Positions 27,568 through 40,618 of a stretch of DNA of 64,000 bases are shown piece after piece. The notes under the pieces were generated by a model. It was not told the DNA's origin, made no database searches, and worked only from the letters and a program-made list of their open reading frames with translations. The DNA is from Pholis gunnellus (taxonomy: Eukaryota; Chordata; Actinopteri; Perciformes; Pholidae): assembly GCA_910591455.2 (NCBI GenBank), contig OU342820.1, positions 17,716,345 through 17,780,344 on the forward strand. The letters run 5' to 3'. How positions within the stretch are numbered: position 1 is the first letter of the stretch; each line of letters begins with the position of its first letter. Position numbers and translations under genes: made by a program.

Positions 27568-27885
27568 ATTAGAGACATTCTGATCACATTGGTGCAATAT
27601 TTATAAAGTGTATTGTTGCACACACTATGAGTTGTGGTTTCTGGTCCATCTATTTATTTTACAGTTATAAATGTTTTACAAACAATTTCTGCAGTTTGAA
27701 AATCATTTGTTATTCATGAACAAATACTTAGTGCATTCAGTGTTATAACTCCCTATCTAAATATTGTTTGTAGATGCATTACGAATTATTTATTAATCAT
27801 TCAACAAAGTATATTTGTCATCATTGTAACTTTATGAAAGTCATCCAAATAATGTTTAGAGAGGTTTAACAAACCATATGACATT

Positions 27886-28230
27886 AGGAGCATTTCTATT
27901 GTCTTTTAACGGCTTTCAACATGGATGGGACAGCGGCTATCAGCTAACGATGCTAAAAGCTCTAACAGGTTGGCAAAGCTAACAGTGTTTTTACTTGAGG
28001 GGGAACCGGAGGGTGAGCGCTACGCATGCACTAACGTGCCCTCAAAGAATACGCGGCCGGCCCGGTTAGGTCAACAAAGGAAGGAACAGCTCAGATAACA
28101 GCACACATAGAAAGAGAGTGACTTCATTCTCTGCTCAGGTAGACATTGCTCCACTATATCGTTCCATATCTAACAGTAGTCTGATGATACAGTCATGCTC
28201 TGAATCCCCTTTAAAGTCCAATATTCCAAA
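27886..28230 (+). repeat. Dispersed repeat family C, copy 1
   Basis: Shares with 41778-41995 the order GAGCATTTCT, CTCAACATGG-like, GCTAAC-rich tract, GTGTTT(T)AC(T/C)TGAG, then GGGAACCGGA(G/A)GGTG. After the shared part the two copies diverge. The right part contains GAGTGACTTCATTCTCTGCT. Non-coding. Confidence 0.65.
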
Positions 28231-29592
28231 CACTGTCGTTCTGGCCATGTATGAGTTCTGAACATCTTGCGTCACTGAGACATTTCTCTAGTTGTCTGGG
28301 GGCCCATCAGCAATTATTTCAGGATACAACAGGACACAGTTTCTTTAGCATCTGCACTACAAACTATCAGACTGTCACGGGCAACAAGAGGAGGTATTTG
28401 GCATTATTCAAAATGTTATCTCAAAGGACACATGAGGGTTTTTGATGGTACATTTGCACTTGAATGAAACAAAAGGGGCTTGCTGGTTGATGATTATACG
28501 GGGCCAAATCAAGATAAACACATGCCGACAGCAATAATAATTCTTCTGTCTGACCACATCCGTATCATCGAATCATAAAAACGCAATCTGATACGTGCGA
28601 GTAGAAAACAGGCTGCTGCAAAGACAAATCTCTGGCACCGCATCGCTTAGAATGACTCATTTTACCTCTTGTTTCATTTTAAGCGGGTTAGTTGCACATA
28701 ATGGGCTACAAATAAGCAAATGTAATTTCATCAAGTAAGTTTATGTCACAAGATGTACATCAAAGCTTTGATATAGTGCGTATGTTCCTCTGCATTTTAT
28801 CATGAAATCACCCAACACAAAGGAAAGCTGTTTTTTTCTCCAGGAGAGAATAATTTGTTGAAGAGTTTGCAGAGTGAGTGAACGTTACATGGTCTTATGA
28901 ATCTTCCACAAATCAATTTGAGGCCCTCTGAGGGTTTCTAATGAAATGCAAATGTAAGCATCCCACAGGGAGTAGAACCTTTAATTAATTTGGACATGGA
29001 CCACACGTTTTGGACTTGCGATTGAGGTGTAAACAGATGAGTGTTTGGCAATTTACCTCCTCTACTCAATAAAGATGTCCCCATAACACTCCCAAATAGC
29101 TGCAATATGCAAGTGAGGAAATTCACAGTGTGCCCTGATTTATTTGCTGTTATTAATGAGGCGGTGTTGAAGGAAGAGGTCTGTGGCTGCCAGCACAATA
29201 TCTGACCTCTGAGAGTGCATTAAATCAAGGCATTAGGGAATGCAGTAATAAAGAGGCCAGCTAAGGCACTGAACCTGCTCCAAAACAAACAAACCACAAG
29301 TCTAGCATAGAGAATGCTGGAATCACATCCAGAGGCTTCTCTCATACAGAAGAAGCCAACATGGAAGACCACCATTATGCGTCAGTATACAACGGCAGCA
29401 GCTTTTAACCAGTCATTCTCAAACATTGTACGGTTAGTCATCGTTTAACACAAAATCTCTCTTTTTTCCTTTCTGGTGGTTCAGATTAAATAGAACTGCC
29501 CCAATAAGTCGCAGGGGAACTGCATTTTAAGGCCTTTCATCAAACTAATCTTGGTGCATCAATAGGATTTACTGAGGTTGTTCTGAGACAAT

Positions 29593-29765
29593 ACGGTGCT
29601 TTGAGCTAAACATCATCATTGACGACACTACAATGACAATGCTAACATGCTGATGGCTATGTCCACCATCTCAATTTAGCGCGTTAGACACATTTACTAT
29701 TAGCACTAAACACAAAATACAGCTGAAGTTAATGGGAATGTCATTCGATTTGCAGGTATTCGGTG
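29593..29765 (+). repeat. Teleost dispersed repeat (GCTAACATGCTGATG type)
   Basis: GTGCTTTGAGCTAAACAT, ACAATGCTAACATGCTGATG, CACCATCTCAATTTAGCG, TTAGCACTAAACACAAAATA and ATGGGAATGTCATTCG occur in the order of a common fish repeat. Recalled consensus, not searched. Confidence 0.65.
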
Positions 29766-29772
29766 ACTCCTC

Positions 29773-30244
29773 TGGTTGCAAAAAGAAGTCTGGTTGTATA
29801 GACGTCTATCAGAAAATGACTTCTTCTCACTTGATTTATTACCTCAGTAAACATGAGTTCATGGTCTCAATCTCTAGTTTCAAGTCTTTTTCATGATGTT
29901 CATTTATTAAATGATGGACCCATTTAGAGTAAAATAGACCATAAAGCAGGGTATGTTTTAGGGCGTGGCCACCTTGTGATCGACAGGTCGCCACCATGGT
30001 GGCCTAGGAGTTGTCCATGTTTGTGTCTTACAACGTTAACCCTTTCACTGTGAAAGTGTGTGATAGTACAATGCAACACTTTTGGTACTGTCTGCTATGT
30101 CTTATTCAGCGTTCGGTTATACTTATGGCCACAGTGTCAAGGTGCCTTGGCCCAAAAACCAAGATGGTGACAGGCAAAATGCCAAACACAAGGCTTCAAA
30201 ACAGCTTCTACAAACCAATGGGTGATGTCACGGTGCCTATGCCT
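29773..30244 (+). repeat. Teleost dispersed repeat (about 470 bp, AGTAAAATAGACCATAAAGC type)
   Basis: AGACGTCTATCAGAAAATGA, TTGATTTATTACCTCAGTAA, AGTAAAATAGACCATAAAGC, TTTAGGGCGTGGCCACCTTG, AACCAAGATGGTGACAGGC and CAATGGGTGATGTCACGGTG match a recalled fish repeat along its length. Any open frame across it is a by-product of the repeat. Confidence 0.7.
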
Positions 30245-31819
30245 GACAAATGTATCAAACACTTTCTCATATTGTTGTCACATTAGTGTAAAGGCAGCAG
30301 TTTCAAACAGCAGGTATGAGCACTGCTTCAGTTGTAAAATCTTAAGGGCTATGTGGGAACAATATGTTCTACAACAAGTTGGACTGTTGCTTGTTCAAAC
30401 AATGAATATGAAACCGAGCCATCGTGCAGAGCATGTAATTAGTGTATTGACGAGGCGGACGCGGAGATGGCGCTCCGCAAAACCTAGAAAAGGACCGTGT
30501 TCACTGAGATCCAAAAAGCATTGGTGTTCATGCCAACCGTATAACATTATTATGGTCAATATGCCACAGTCTGAAATGTTTTTATTTGGAAGCAGAGGCA
30601 GCAGTCTCTCAGAGGTCAGATTGACAACAATCATAGTTAACAATAACAAGAAAGTTTTTTTTAAAATATAACAGAGATCCAAACATCTGACCAAACCTGG
30701 CAACCCTGTTAAGTTAACGGTTTTTTTTTAACGTTAACGTAATTTCTACACATATTTCCTTAAAAATCTCAAAAATGCCTTAAAAATAATGTTTCAGTCC
30801 GTCAAGACTTCACAGTGATGTCGTGTTAATTTAGTCACATGCCAACAGTGTGCAACGGCAGCCATCTGTTCCACAACTTGTATTGTGAGCAGTGAGCAAC
30901 CTCATTCACTTCCCCAGAGCTGTCACTATACGCAAGCAACAGCGTGTAGATGCAGCCTCCACAGAGCCAAGCGGCCTCTTGACTCCTACCCATATCTACT
31001 TGTTAACTCACAATGTTTGCACAAGCCTTTACACTTTTATTGACTCATAAACTCTGCCAATGCTCATATATACGTATATGCTCAGAATGATTGAGTTTAT
31101 AGGCTTCCGTAATCATCGGACCTAATGCAAGAATATCTTTGTAATCTGTCTTTGTAAACTTTCCACAAAGAGTTTCAATCAACTTTGCAAGAAAATGGTG
31201 AGAGGCTAGTTTTGCATCACGTTAATGAAGATAACAGCAAACTCTTCTTTTCTGTAAAAACAATGCTTTTTATTCCCGAAACTTCTTCCAGTCACAGGTG
31301 TTCTACCACATAAAGTTGGTGGTGAGGGATCATTTCCTGTATAATATGTTCACAGCTCTAAGACCTGACATTCTTTTTTTTGTAAATGCATCAAAACCGC
31401 GGGAGGCTGCATGATTACATTCATTTTCACTGCATGATTTCTGTGCCTACTTTCAAAAATTGACAGGACGTGCAGTGGACATTGTTGTGCCTTTCAGATT
31501 TTGAGCTTTCACAAGTCAAGAAAAATGACTGGAAAGAAAAAGCAATGAAGTGATGGAGAAAAAGAGCTACGTCAAACTCTGCGGGTTAGCACTTATCCAG
31601 GGCAGGGGGCATGGTCTCTGATGTCGGAATAATGTGCCACCGCTCCGTGACGTTCCCGTGTATGTAAGAGTGGCAAGAATTAAAGAAAATATACATTTCT
31701 TTCTTAACATTATTTTGGCTTTATGAAAAAATGCAAGACTAAATATGTTTTTAAAAGAAAACATTTGCTGAATTGCTGGAGAGCAATTAGAGTAGATGGG
31801 TTTGGAAGTAGATGACTGT

Positions 31820-31990
31820 TTAAGGCGGCGGTGGTTCTCAATTCAAGCCCTCTGGACCTAAATTTGAACATGTAATCAGGAAGTGGTTTACACCTGGGAC
31901 GCCAGGTGAAGGCAATTACCTGCAATCAACTACCTGGCAGGATATAAGCGGTGTTCGTTTTGCTCAAGACCAGAGTAGCGAATGGTTGTG
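31820..31990. mobile_element. Small decayed MITE, probably hAT-like
   Basis: The left part reads GGTTCTCAATTCAAGCCCTC, and the right part contains CTCAAGACCAGAGTAGCGAA. These look like eroded forms of the GGTTCTCAACTC-type ends of fish MITEs. The interior holds complementary CACCTGGGACGCCAGGTG and CTACCTGGCAGG. No clear target duplication was found. Family assignment is from memory. Confidence 0.45.
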
Positions 31991-33869
31991 AATTAAAATG
32001 AGTGGTGTTACAAGGTGTTTAAGAATGCCTTATCTTCATATTTTGAGTGTTTTTCGAGGAATACAAGAGGAGTAAGAAAGTAGAATCTGTGCGAAACATC
32101 CTATGAAACACTTCAAGTGAGAGTCTCTAACAATCATGGCTATGCTATGTATGAGACATTCATACAAACACTAAAATATCCTAAAATGTACGTTTTGAAA
32201 TAAGCAGCAGCCATCGTGCCAGTTTGTGACAATCCATCTTTTCAGATGAGACAATACACCAGGACCATGAAATAACCTGAAGAAACATATGCACATTACA
32301 ACCGAGGCAAATTACACTGTATATTATTAAACTCAAGGTGTGAAATTCCTTCCTCTGGCATTGCTCCGTTGCTTAACTAATTATCATGGCACATTAATTT
32401 TCTAAACCCTGAAGCCTTTGTTGAGTTTACCCAATGTGCAGCGCGTACGTGTTTATTCCTGTAAAAACGAAATGTATTACAAAACAAATTTAAGAGAAAC
32501 CAATTCGCTCTGAGCCGGGACAACAGAGCCAGCAGCTTCTGGGACGCCTTCATTTGTACTCTGCAGATTGTATCAGAAATTTGGAAAATGTTAATTGGAG
32601 ACAATGTGTTAAGAGGCAGATATGGTCTGACATGTGGCCAACATAATAGTATTAAGGGTGAATTCATTACTGCAATATGCTGAGATTGAAAACAGAACGC
32701 CGTCCTCAATCCATAGAAATACATAATAGATGATGAAGATAGCAGTGAATGCTAAACATTTAGTTGGACAAATATGTCGGAGTGCCCTTCAGCTGACACA
32801 TTTTGATGAAAAGACACTGGTTGCCCCCCATCCCAACAGTGGACATGTTGACAAAATCCTCATTTATTCCAGATCCCCAGCCTGGCGAGCACAGCCCCAG
32901 CATGACGCTGATTAGAAAGCTTGTACGAAATAAGCTGGAGAGCCCCATTTCACCACAAACCTATATTCATTTAGTTCTGCAGATTTATACATCCAGCTAT
33001 CTAGGCACGAAAATCCAGCATGACATGGGAGTGTATTCTGCCCTTTCCAAAAGAAGGTTAATCGCTCTTTCTTTCATGAAGAAAACCTCAATCTTCCAGT
33101 GACCAGCATGTCTCATATGATGCAGCGGCTGAAGCAATAAATTGAATTAAATAAACCCATTAGTTACAGCAGCTACCTTCTCACCTCGGCCCAGATACAC
33201 TTTCATGGTGAGTTGGTCCTTTTATGGAGACCAGAGGACACCGCTTAAGACTGTGATGGCAAAGTGACCTTGAGTCAAAAGACAGACGGTACGTCCTTGT
33301 TCATTACTCAAATCAATTAAGACAGCCTGCCTGCTGCACAGCACAGCCCCGGTCTCTTCTGCAGGTGTTTAAGAGTAAACGTATTCTCATTCAAAAATCA
33401 ATTCATACTTAGGATTCTGCCTCCTCCTGTCTTGTAGACATGAAACACACCAGAGGTCGATTAGAGTAGGGAGCGACTGTTGGGAGATTCTCCATGGGCG
33501 TACTTTAAATGCATGGAATGAGCAACCAAGCTTAGTTCAAACACCTTGTGAAAAAAAGGCCCAGTAAGAAGTCAAGGATCCTAATCCTGCAACAGCCTCA
33601 AAGCAGTTGGTATGTTTTTACAGTTGTGTCCCCGACAGACTCCTTTTTTAAATGAACCGCATACTGAAGTTTAGATTGTTTTTATGTCTATAATGATGTG
33701 TTTCATGCTGGCATGTCTCATATATTTATATTCGAACAGCCCTGCCAAACCTATTAAGTGGTGGATTACATTTGCTTTTGGTATATCGAACATGTTTCAA
33801 ATGAATCCATAGGAAGTTTAGATCGCCGATGGTAAAAATAAACACCCAAAACGGGACTTTCCCCCTCGA

Positions 33870-33990
33870 AACTGCTGCACGTGAACTGTGTGAACCAAGT
33901 ACTTTTGTTGCCTAAACATAATGGAGTACTTTTGTGGCATTTTTTTTCAAACTATGACCGTAAACATGTTTCCCCCGAAACATAATCTAG
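33870..33990 (-). repeat. Dispersed repeat family I, inverted fragment
   Basis: The plus strand reads CCAAGTACTTTTGTTGCCTA, the reverse complement of the family I core with one mismatch. It is followed by a partly repeated GTACTTTTGTGGC. Confidence 0.55.
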
Positions 33991-34127
33991 ACATTTATCC
34001 TGCATGAACATTGAGGAAACAGGTATTACTGGAAGACAAAATACATCTGATTCCAGCAATATATTAAACAAATGTTATTTTGATAAATGTGTTTTGTGAA
34101 TGTTGGTATTACAGAATCAAGAGGATG

Positions 34128-34222
34128 TGAAGGCAAGTTTATTTGTATAGCACATAGGTAATTCAAAGTGCTTCACATAAAACCATTAAAAACATCAAAA
34201 CATAAGGCAAACATGAAGGCAA
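34128..34222 (-). mobile_element. Short 5'-truncated LINE/SINE tail
   Basis: The minus strand holds AGCACTTTGAATTACC followed by GTGCTATACAAATAAACTTG. This is the typical 3' end of a teleost non-LTR element, recalled rather than searched. The 9-bp string TGAAGGCAA occurs at 34128-34136 and 34214-34222, possibly a target-site duplication around an insert of under 90 bp. Part of that string may instead belong to the element's own tail. Confidence 0.5.
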
Positions 34223-34763
34223 ACTAAACTCTCCGCAGTAGCCCTGGGGCAGCGCTAACTCTGTATTATGTGCACTATTTCATCTAAAAGTGTGAGTAAT
34301 GTTTTCTCTTTGACTGAATCACTATTCATTGCTGATTTTATTGTGTGTGGTTGTGTTGCGCATTATGCATTGGAGACAATATGTCACACATGTGGGAGGA
34401 CCCACAAGGGAAGAGTTGGCTTGGTGGTCTCATGGTTGATTGCCGGTAACAATCTTTATTAGAAAGGCAGAACACGTCAACTTGCTGCTAAATCTCTAAT
34501 GCCAATAATCCAAACTATCCAGGAGAAACAATCACTTCCTGAAACGGCTATTAGCAATTAGCATAATCCCTAATAGCTTTCTTTTGCGTTTCATTGTCCT
34601 AATCCACGTCCCACGGGAGTTTGGCAATGCCACAGCTTGTGTTGAAGACTTCTAACAGACCAGAAGCATTGCCGGTGGAGGAGACGTCAGCAATATGTGT
34701 CATCACAGAGTCATGGTCTCAGGATTTCACTGAACCCAAGCGCCTGCCAATCCAGCATCTTCG

Positions 34764-34783
34764 CTGTATGTATGTATGTATGA
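34764..34783 (+). repeat. (TGTA)n tetranucleotide repeat, short
   Basis: About four to five TGTA units. Confidence 0.85.
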
Positions 34784-36940
34784 AGTGTGTTGAGTGTAGT
34801 GTACACATCTGATACTCGGCTCATACATTGTTTCACACTGTGCTAAAATTATTCAAACGGAATACCCCATGGTGATTTGTGGGAAAGAAAGCGCATGAAT
34901 AAGTAAACAACATAAAGCGATGAGAAGCTTCAAAGGCGATGGGACAATCACAGCAAACAAGATCCTTGAAGCCAATGACTGTGTTTGTCTTTGTTTGTGA
35001 CAGTGACTCAGGGGTGTAAACAGAGGAATTAGCTCACACCTCCGGAGTCTCGACACATCACACAGCCATAATTGAATTAAGTCTGTCAGGTTGTTGCTGA
35101 ACTGTAGATGCTACAAACACAAACGAGATGCATTTGGCCACAAAGATCACCTCCTGTAAATGCTCCTAACTTTTTTTTAATTTCATCAACAAAAAAATGG
35201 TAATTGCAGACAAAATGAGAATCCTGAAAAATGAGCTGAAGTGGCATCTATGTTTAGCAGCCAGCGTTAGATGCTAATTTCTGTGCTTTCTCATTATGGA
35301 CAAGGCTTTCTTGATGGAAGAAAGCCATATTGCTGCATATTTATACAGCATAATGGTCATATGATAATGCTGCCTATTCTAGTGGGAGAAGCCAACATTT
35401 CCACCACCACCCCCTACCCCCCCACCCACCCATCCCTCAGCATAACACACCTATCAGCTCATGGACACACGTTTGAAAAACACTCCCAGCAGTCCCTGTA
35501 TGTTGGCTCCATGACCATTTCTCTTTGACTGAACACATGCATCAGCTTGTGTCATGAGACCACATCCCTCGCAGCCAATAAGGAACACGAGCAGCGCAAG
35601 TGCTCCAGGAGATGTGGAAGGAAAATTGGAATCTTGACAATTGTGATTGACATCCGTATTTGTCCCAAGGTAGTCTTATTTGCCGAGATTTAAAGACGTC
35701 TGTAAACCAGCATTCTGCCGAAACAGAGTTGATTGTTCCTTCAGACTCAAAGCACATCAATTCTGTTGCATGCAAATAATCATTTGGAAGAGATGAATCC
35801 CTTTGAGCATAAAATGACTTTCAGCTGAGCTTATAGTTTTATTTTGGGTCTGAAATAAATAATTCAACAACCTATGTCTTTCATTTTTAGACAATCTGTC
35901 CATGTCGTGCAACAAAAACACAAGCCTAAGTCCTCCCTCCGATCACTGCGACAACGGAGGAGAAGGCTGCTCTGAATTTGATCCGCCTCTCTTGATGGAC
36001 ACAAAAATAAAGTGGATATGAGCCTTGATGGTGAACCATAACCCTAGGCCACTTCATAGCAATGGAAGGGGGGAAAGAAACTGTGAATTAAATTCCAACC
36101 ATCAGTAAAATAGACTTCCACTTGAAAGCATCGGAGTGTAGCTCCAGCAGCACAGGAGAAAGAGATGAATGGCTGCATGAGAAAGGCACATGAATTCTGA
36201 ACAGGACCAAAGGCAGGATGAAATTGGCTATACCCATTATCTTCGAAAGAGGTATTTTTTTTCTTCTCTCCATATGCAAAAAAGGATGGAGCCGTATTAC
36301 TACTTCCATAATTTCCATGTTACAATACAGATCGCTACAATAAGATCAAACCAATTTGTAATCCCGGGATGGAATGAAAGAAGGGAATGTCTATTCAGCC
36401 AAAACAAAACCAACGAAGGGAAAAACCTCCTGAAAGGTAATTCAGCACTGTGCTCTGTTGATCTGCCGTATTAGGGCATAGGACACAAAGAAATATAAAA
36501 CCTGGAGAATAGTGTTGTATTAGCTGGACTAATTTGTGCTGAAGCTTCGCGGGTGTACATTCATACTGCACGTGTCTGCAAAACGTTAATGATTGAAGTT
36601 ATTGGTTTTCTTCCATTATCCACTCGTGACAACTATACAACACGATTTGGCCTCGGTTAGATATTGGAAAAGGCAACACTATTTTTCGCTATATTTACAA
36701 GGTAAATGCTCTCGTATGCTTGCTTCAAGTTAAATGAGAATATTGACAGAACTCTCGTGTCTTTACACCCGGGCCAAACTGACACAGAACGGATTGCAGC
36801 TGCTGATAGCACCAGGATTTGCACATCATTTGTGTCTTAAGGTCTGATTCACATATTTTTCCCCATTCAAATCTCACTGTAGAAATAATGCATCTTTTCT
36901 TATATTAGTTTTACAGATTAAAACAACGAGGCAGATTGTA

Positions 36941-37025
36941 TTACCCTTGGACAGAGACAGGATGTCTCCCTCCATTTCCAGTCTTTGTGCTAAGCTAAGC
37001 TAATCAACTGCTGGCAGTAGCTTTA
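36941..37025 (+). repeat. Teleost dispersed repeat (GCTAAGCTAAGCTAA type)
   Basis: CTTGGACAGAGACAGGATG, CCATTTCCAGTCTTTGTGCT and AAGCTAAGCTAA, followed by CTGCTGGCAGTAGCTTTA, match a very frequent fish repeat as I recall it. Confidence 0.65.
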
Positions 37026-37499
37026 CGTCTTATTACCTCATGGACCCGATCTTGTCCTCTGTGTAAAATATGTAGTTTAACCTCTGATTGAACAGGCTCT
37101 AACTCCACCATCACCCTTCACAATTAGCTGCATGTTGGATAGTCACTGAGGAGTTTATCAACAATAAGAAATCACTTCTCAACTCATGGAGAGATGACTT
37201 TGTGATATTGTTGATTCAACAGGGTGGACAGGAGCAACACGTTCGCCGTTTAGATTTATATGGCACTGTATGTGTGGTAAAGCAGGCTGTGGGATAAAAG
37301 GAGCGATTTTCTTGTGCTATGCTGCGTCTAAAGAGATCCTCAAACAAGAAATAAACATGATTGCTGCTGTGGTAACTTGAACCTCAGAGCTCCATGATGC
37401 CGGCGAGTTTAATCAAGCGGAAAGAAGGTGGGCAATAAGACTGTACTGAAGCGGTCCATTCTCCTGACAGCGCAGGGGTATGCTGCTAATTAAAAAGTT

Positions 37500-37800
37500 T
37501 AATTCCACAACGGCAGCACGGGCATCGGAGCACTCAGGAGGTGCGTCCTTGTGAGTCTTGGCGCCGTCTTATCAGGCGTAGGCAGATTCTTCCATGTTGC
37601 TGGGGAAGGCGCGGGACAGCGAGGCACTGCAGCAGCACGAAGGCCCAGCTGGAGGGGATGGCATCCTGCCTACTTGGGGATCTGGCCCACCTTGTTCTCT
37701 CTCAGAGTGGATTCACAGGCTCCCAGTCAGGTGGCAAGAGTCGGGGGCTAAGCTGCCCACGGAGCAGCTGAGAGAGGGGAAAGCGGGGCTAAACAAGGGA
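37500..37800. other. GC-rich intronic block with several open frames
   Basis: Markedly richer in G, C and CpG than its surroundings, and free of stops in three plus-strand frames over 200 bases or more. I recognise no protein. Low stop density is expected from base composition alone. Confidence 0.4.
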
Positions 37801-38039
37801 TAAACGCAGGATTTCGACTTTCTGCTGCTGGGCTCGGCAGTGGATCCATGTCTCCATTACACGTTTCCTGTCACCGGGTCCTTTTCTTATGACCGGAGGT
37901 TGAAGGTACACTAAAGCCTGCGCTGCAGTACACACTGTTCCCTGTTCCTTCAAAGGTCCCTCAGCAGCTGAATCAGACGGGATACAGTGACAACGCTTCC
38001 TTGAATAGAATGTCATTTTTTTTTTAGAGAGAGAGATAT

Positions 38040-38055
38040 GGGGGGGGGGGGGGGG
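38040..38055 (+). repeat. Poly-G tract, 16 G
   Basis: Sixteen G, preceded by a T run and a short GA repeat at 38026-38036. Confidence 0.93.
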
Positions 38056-40180
38056 AGTTTCTTTGCTAAGGTGAGGTGAAGAGAATGCACTCTATTGTAG
38101 GACATCGCTGGAGGTAAACGTTTCCTGGATCTGTTGATTAGAGCATATTACAACTCTCACAATGAGAAAATTCCTTGGAAGTGGCAAGGCTAATTCTCTG
38201 GCATGGTTTTTGAAAGGCTACCGAGCATCAAGAAAAGATAGATAAAAAAAAGTCTGCAACAAAAGTAAGAGTTTCAGAGTATGCTGGAATAAAAACAATA
38301 TCTACTGGGACTAATCAACGCAGAGCTGGAAGCTACTGCTGACTCGTTTCTCAGCACAGGGACGCAGCCCGGAAAGGAACACCGCTCTCAAGATTTATAG
38401 GCACATCCCCTCAGCTTTTATTACATAGGGGGTTAAAGTGTCATTTTAATAACACAGAGATATTAGAGCTTGCAAGCCTCAGTAAAACTTTGGCTCTGCT
38501 TTGCAGTTATCTGATTTATTTTACATTGCAGAGGAGACCAAGGATACACAGGAAACGGTGTGAACACGCAGGTCGTTGCAGTGAATTTCTAACATGTTGA
38601 CCAGGTGTATCTATTTAAAGTGACTGTATCAATCTTCATAGTGCATTGTGGCCGGTAAATCAAGTGTTGGGGTTTTAGAGCAGCGCGATGACGGTCATGA
38701 AACTTCTACAAAGGGAAGTTGTTTAGATTATGACCTACTGTTGCTTTGTCACTTCCTCCCTAAAATGTGTTTTTAATTTACTGCTTCCAAGTGCCGACTG
38801 TGCTTTTGATAAATGATGTATTCCCCCTCATAAATAGGTGAGCTTGGTGATAAATCCTTTTACACTGAGTCAAATCCATAGAGACTGTTGTGAAACTCTG
38901 TTACAGCAGGTGGCAGCTATAGTGTTAGCAGCAGGCTGACGGAGCGATAAGTTATTTAGGATGGCTATTTGTGGTTTGATATACAGGACCTACACTCCTG
39001 TTACAGAGAGGGACACATGTTTCTTCATACATGGCGGTGTTTGTCTTTTCTTCTGGCTGCTGTTACCTCAGAGTTCATGCCCTTAGTGGCCGTTATTTGA
39101 TGAAGTACTTTGTATAAATCAGTTTTATCTCCTGTTATGTCTTATACTGGGACACTTTATGAGAGAAGTATAATGTATGGCTTTTGGACGATTATTGGGA
39201 CAGGAAGTGAGTGTAAAGATATTAACAGGCTTGTTCTTATACACATTAAATGGATTGACAACTCATTTTACTTCATTGTATATGTTTAACTCAATCCAGG
39301 GGATTTGAAAAGGCTTGTTAAGGACCAAAATGTGTTAAGGGTGTGTGTATCTGGCTCTCTCAGAGTATTTAACGTGTAATTAACGACATGATCCACAATC
39401 TGATACACAAATGTGATTCAAAGCTGATCCAACAAGATTCTAAAAGGTCATTTTTCCCATCGGTGCCTTACAGTATAACATTATTGCGTCACATTTTAGT
39501 TGGGATTCCAGACAGTGTTGCATAAACACACACAGGAAGAACAAGGCCACAGAGAGTTATTTGAAATGTTAAGATCTCTGTTTCACAGGCGTATTGATTT
39601 GTGATACATTTCACACAGAATTTGGGATCTATGGTTCTGTGTGGATGTAGCTGTGTGTCTGACTCTTGTATTGATTTTTTGATAAGTATCAGTTCAACTT
39701 TTTGCACCTCTGGCAGATATAGATGAAGCCTAAAGTTAGAGTACCAAAACACACACTTTTCACTAACTTCAATCTCAGTTTTTGCTCATAAATTACAAAG
39801 ATATTTGAGGACAAATTCATGCTTCAACATACATCGTTACTTAATTCGATATTTATAGCACACTTCCATTGTTACACAGCATATTCCTCAACACAATTGC
39901 TGCATACCAGGTTCTTTGAGTGTGAAGAAAGCCATTCTTACTCCTTGTGAAGAGACTGATGTAACTGCTCCCACGTTGCTGACTGTCCAGTTCACACATC
40001 AATGCAGAGCAGAATTCCATTGAGCCTCAATAGATGAGAAAGCTCACTCCTCCTCCTCCTGAATTATTTGATCCGGTCAAACACTTTTCAACAGAAATTA
40101 ATATAAATCGGACAATTGGACACATTTCAGACAGGTTTTATATTTAACAATGTGGTACATGCCACTTATAATCTGCAAGT

Positions 40181-40550
40181 TATTAAAGGAGCTATATGTA
40201 ACACTGACAGCTAGCGATTAAAATGGGTATTGCAGTAAAAATATTGGAGAATGTTGTCCAACAACCCCCTCCCCCGCTGGAAGCTCACGCGGGTTGCCAG
40301 GTTGAGGAGATTGAACCTACACGAGTGAAAGACGAGTGCAACATTATGCGTTTCTGGGTCAAATATCAATGAAAAGCATGTCTTGAGATAAACCTAATAA
40401 TAACACAAACCATATGCTAACTTTCAAACAGTGTATGGCAGATCATACATTATTTGTTGTTAGGCCACAAGGACTAACGTTATTTAGGCTAGCTGGCTAA
40501 TGTTAGCTACATTGTTTCACTTAAATGTCTGGCGAATTTTGAAGACAATC
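40181..40550 (+). repeat. Teleost dispersed repeat (ATATGTAACACTGACAGCTA type)
   Basis: TTAAAGGAGCTATATGTAAC then ACTGACAGCTAGCGATTAAA and AATGGGTATTGCAGTAAA look like a common fish repeat. The right boundary near GGCTAATGTTAGCTACATTG is uncertain. Confidence 0.5.
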
Positions 40551-40563
40551 ATATATACATCGT

Positions 40564-40566
<3 letters not shown>

Positions 40567-40613
<47 letters not shown>
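40567..40613 (+). repeat. (AT)n microsatellite
   Basis: About 47 bases of alternating A and T. Confidence 0.97.

Positions 40614-40618
<5 letters not shown>

Larger units (their letters stand above)
24500..29592. other. Intronic DNA with repeat family C copy 1, no gene seen
   Basis: Holds the TCAG repeat, the candidate conserved block, an AT-rich stretch with a 20-bp palindrome, and family C copy 1. No exon-like sequence. Confidence 0.55.
30245..36940. other. Intronic DNA, no gene seen
   Basis: Holds the decayed MITE, a family I fragment, a truncated retroposon tail and a short tetranucleotide repeat. No exon-like sequence. Confidence 0.55.

Noticed and set aside
30222..30671. 149-codon open frame, plus strand
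   Set aside because: It begins inside the dispersed repeat that ends near 30244, with no homology visible in the remainder.
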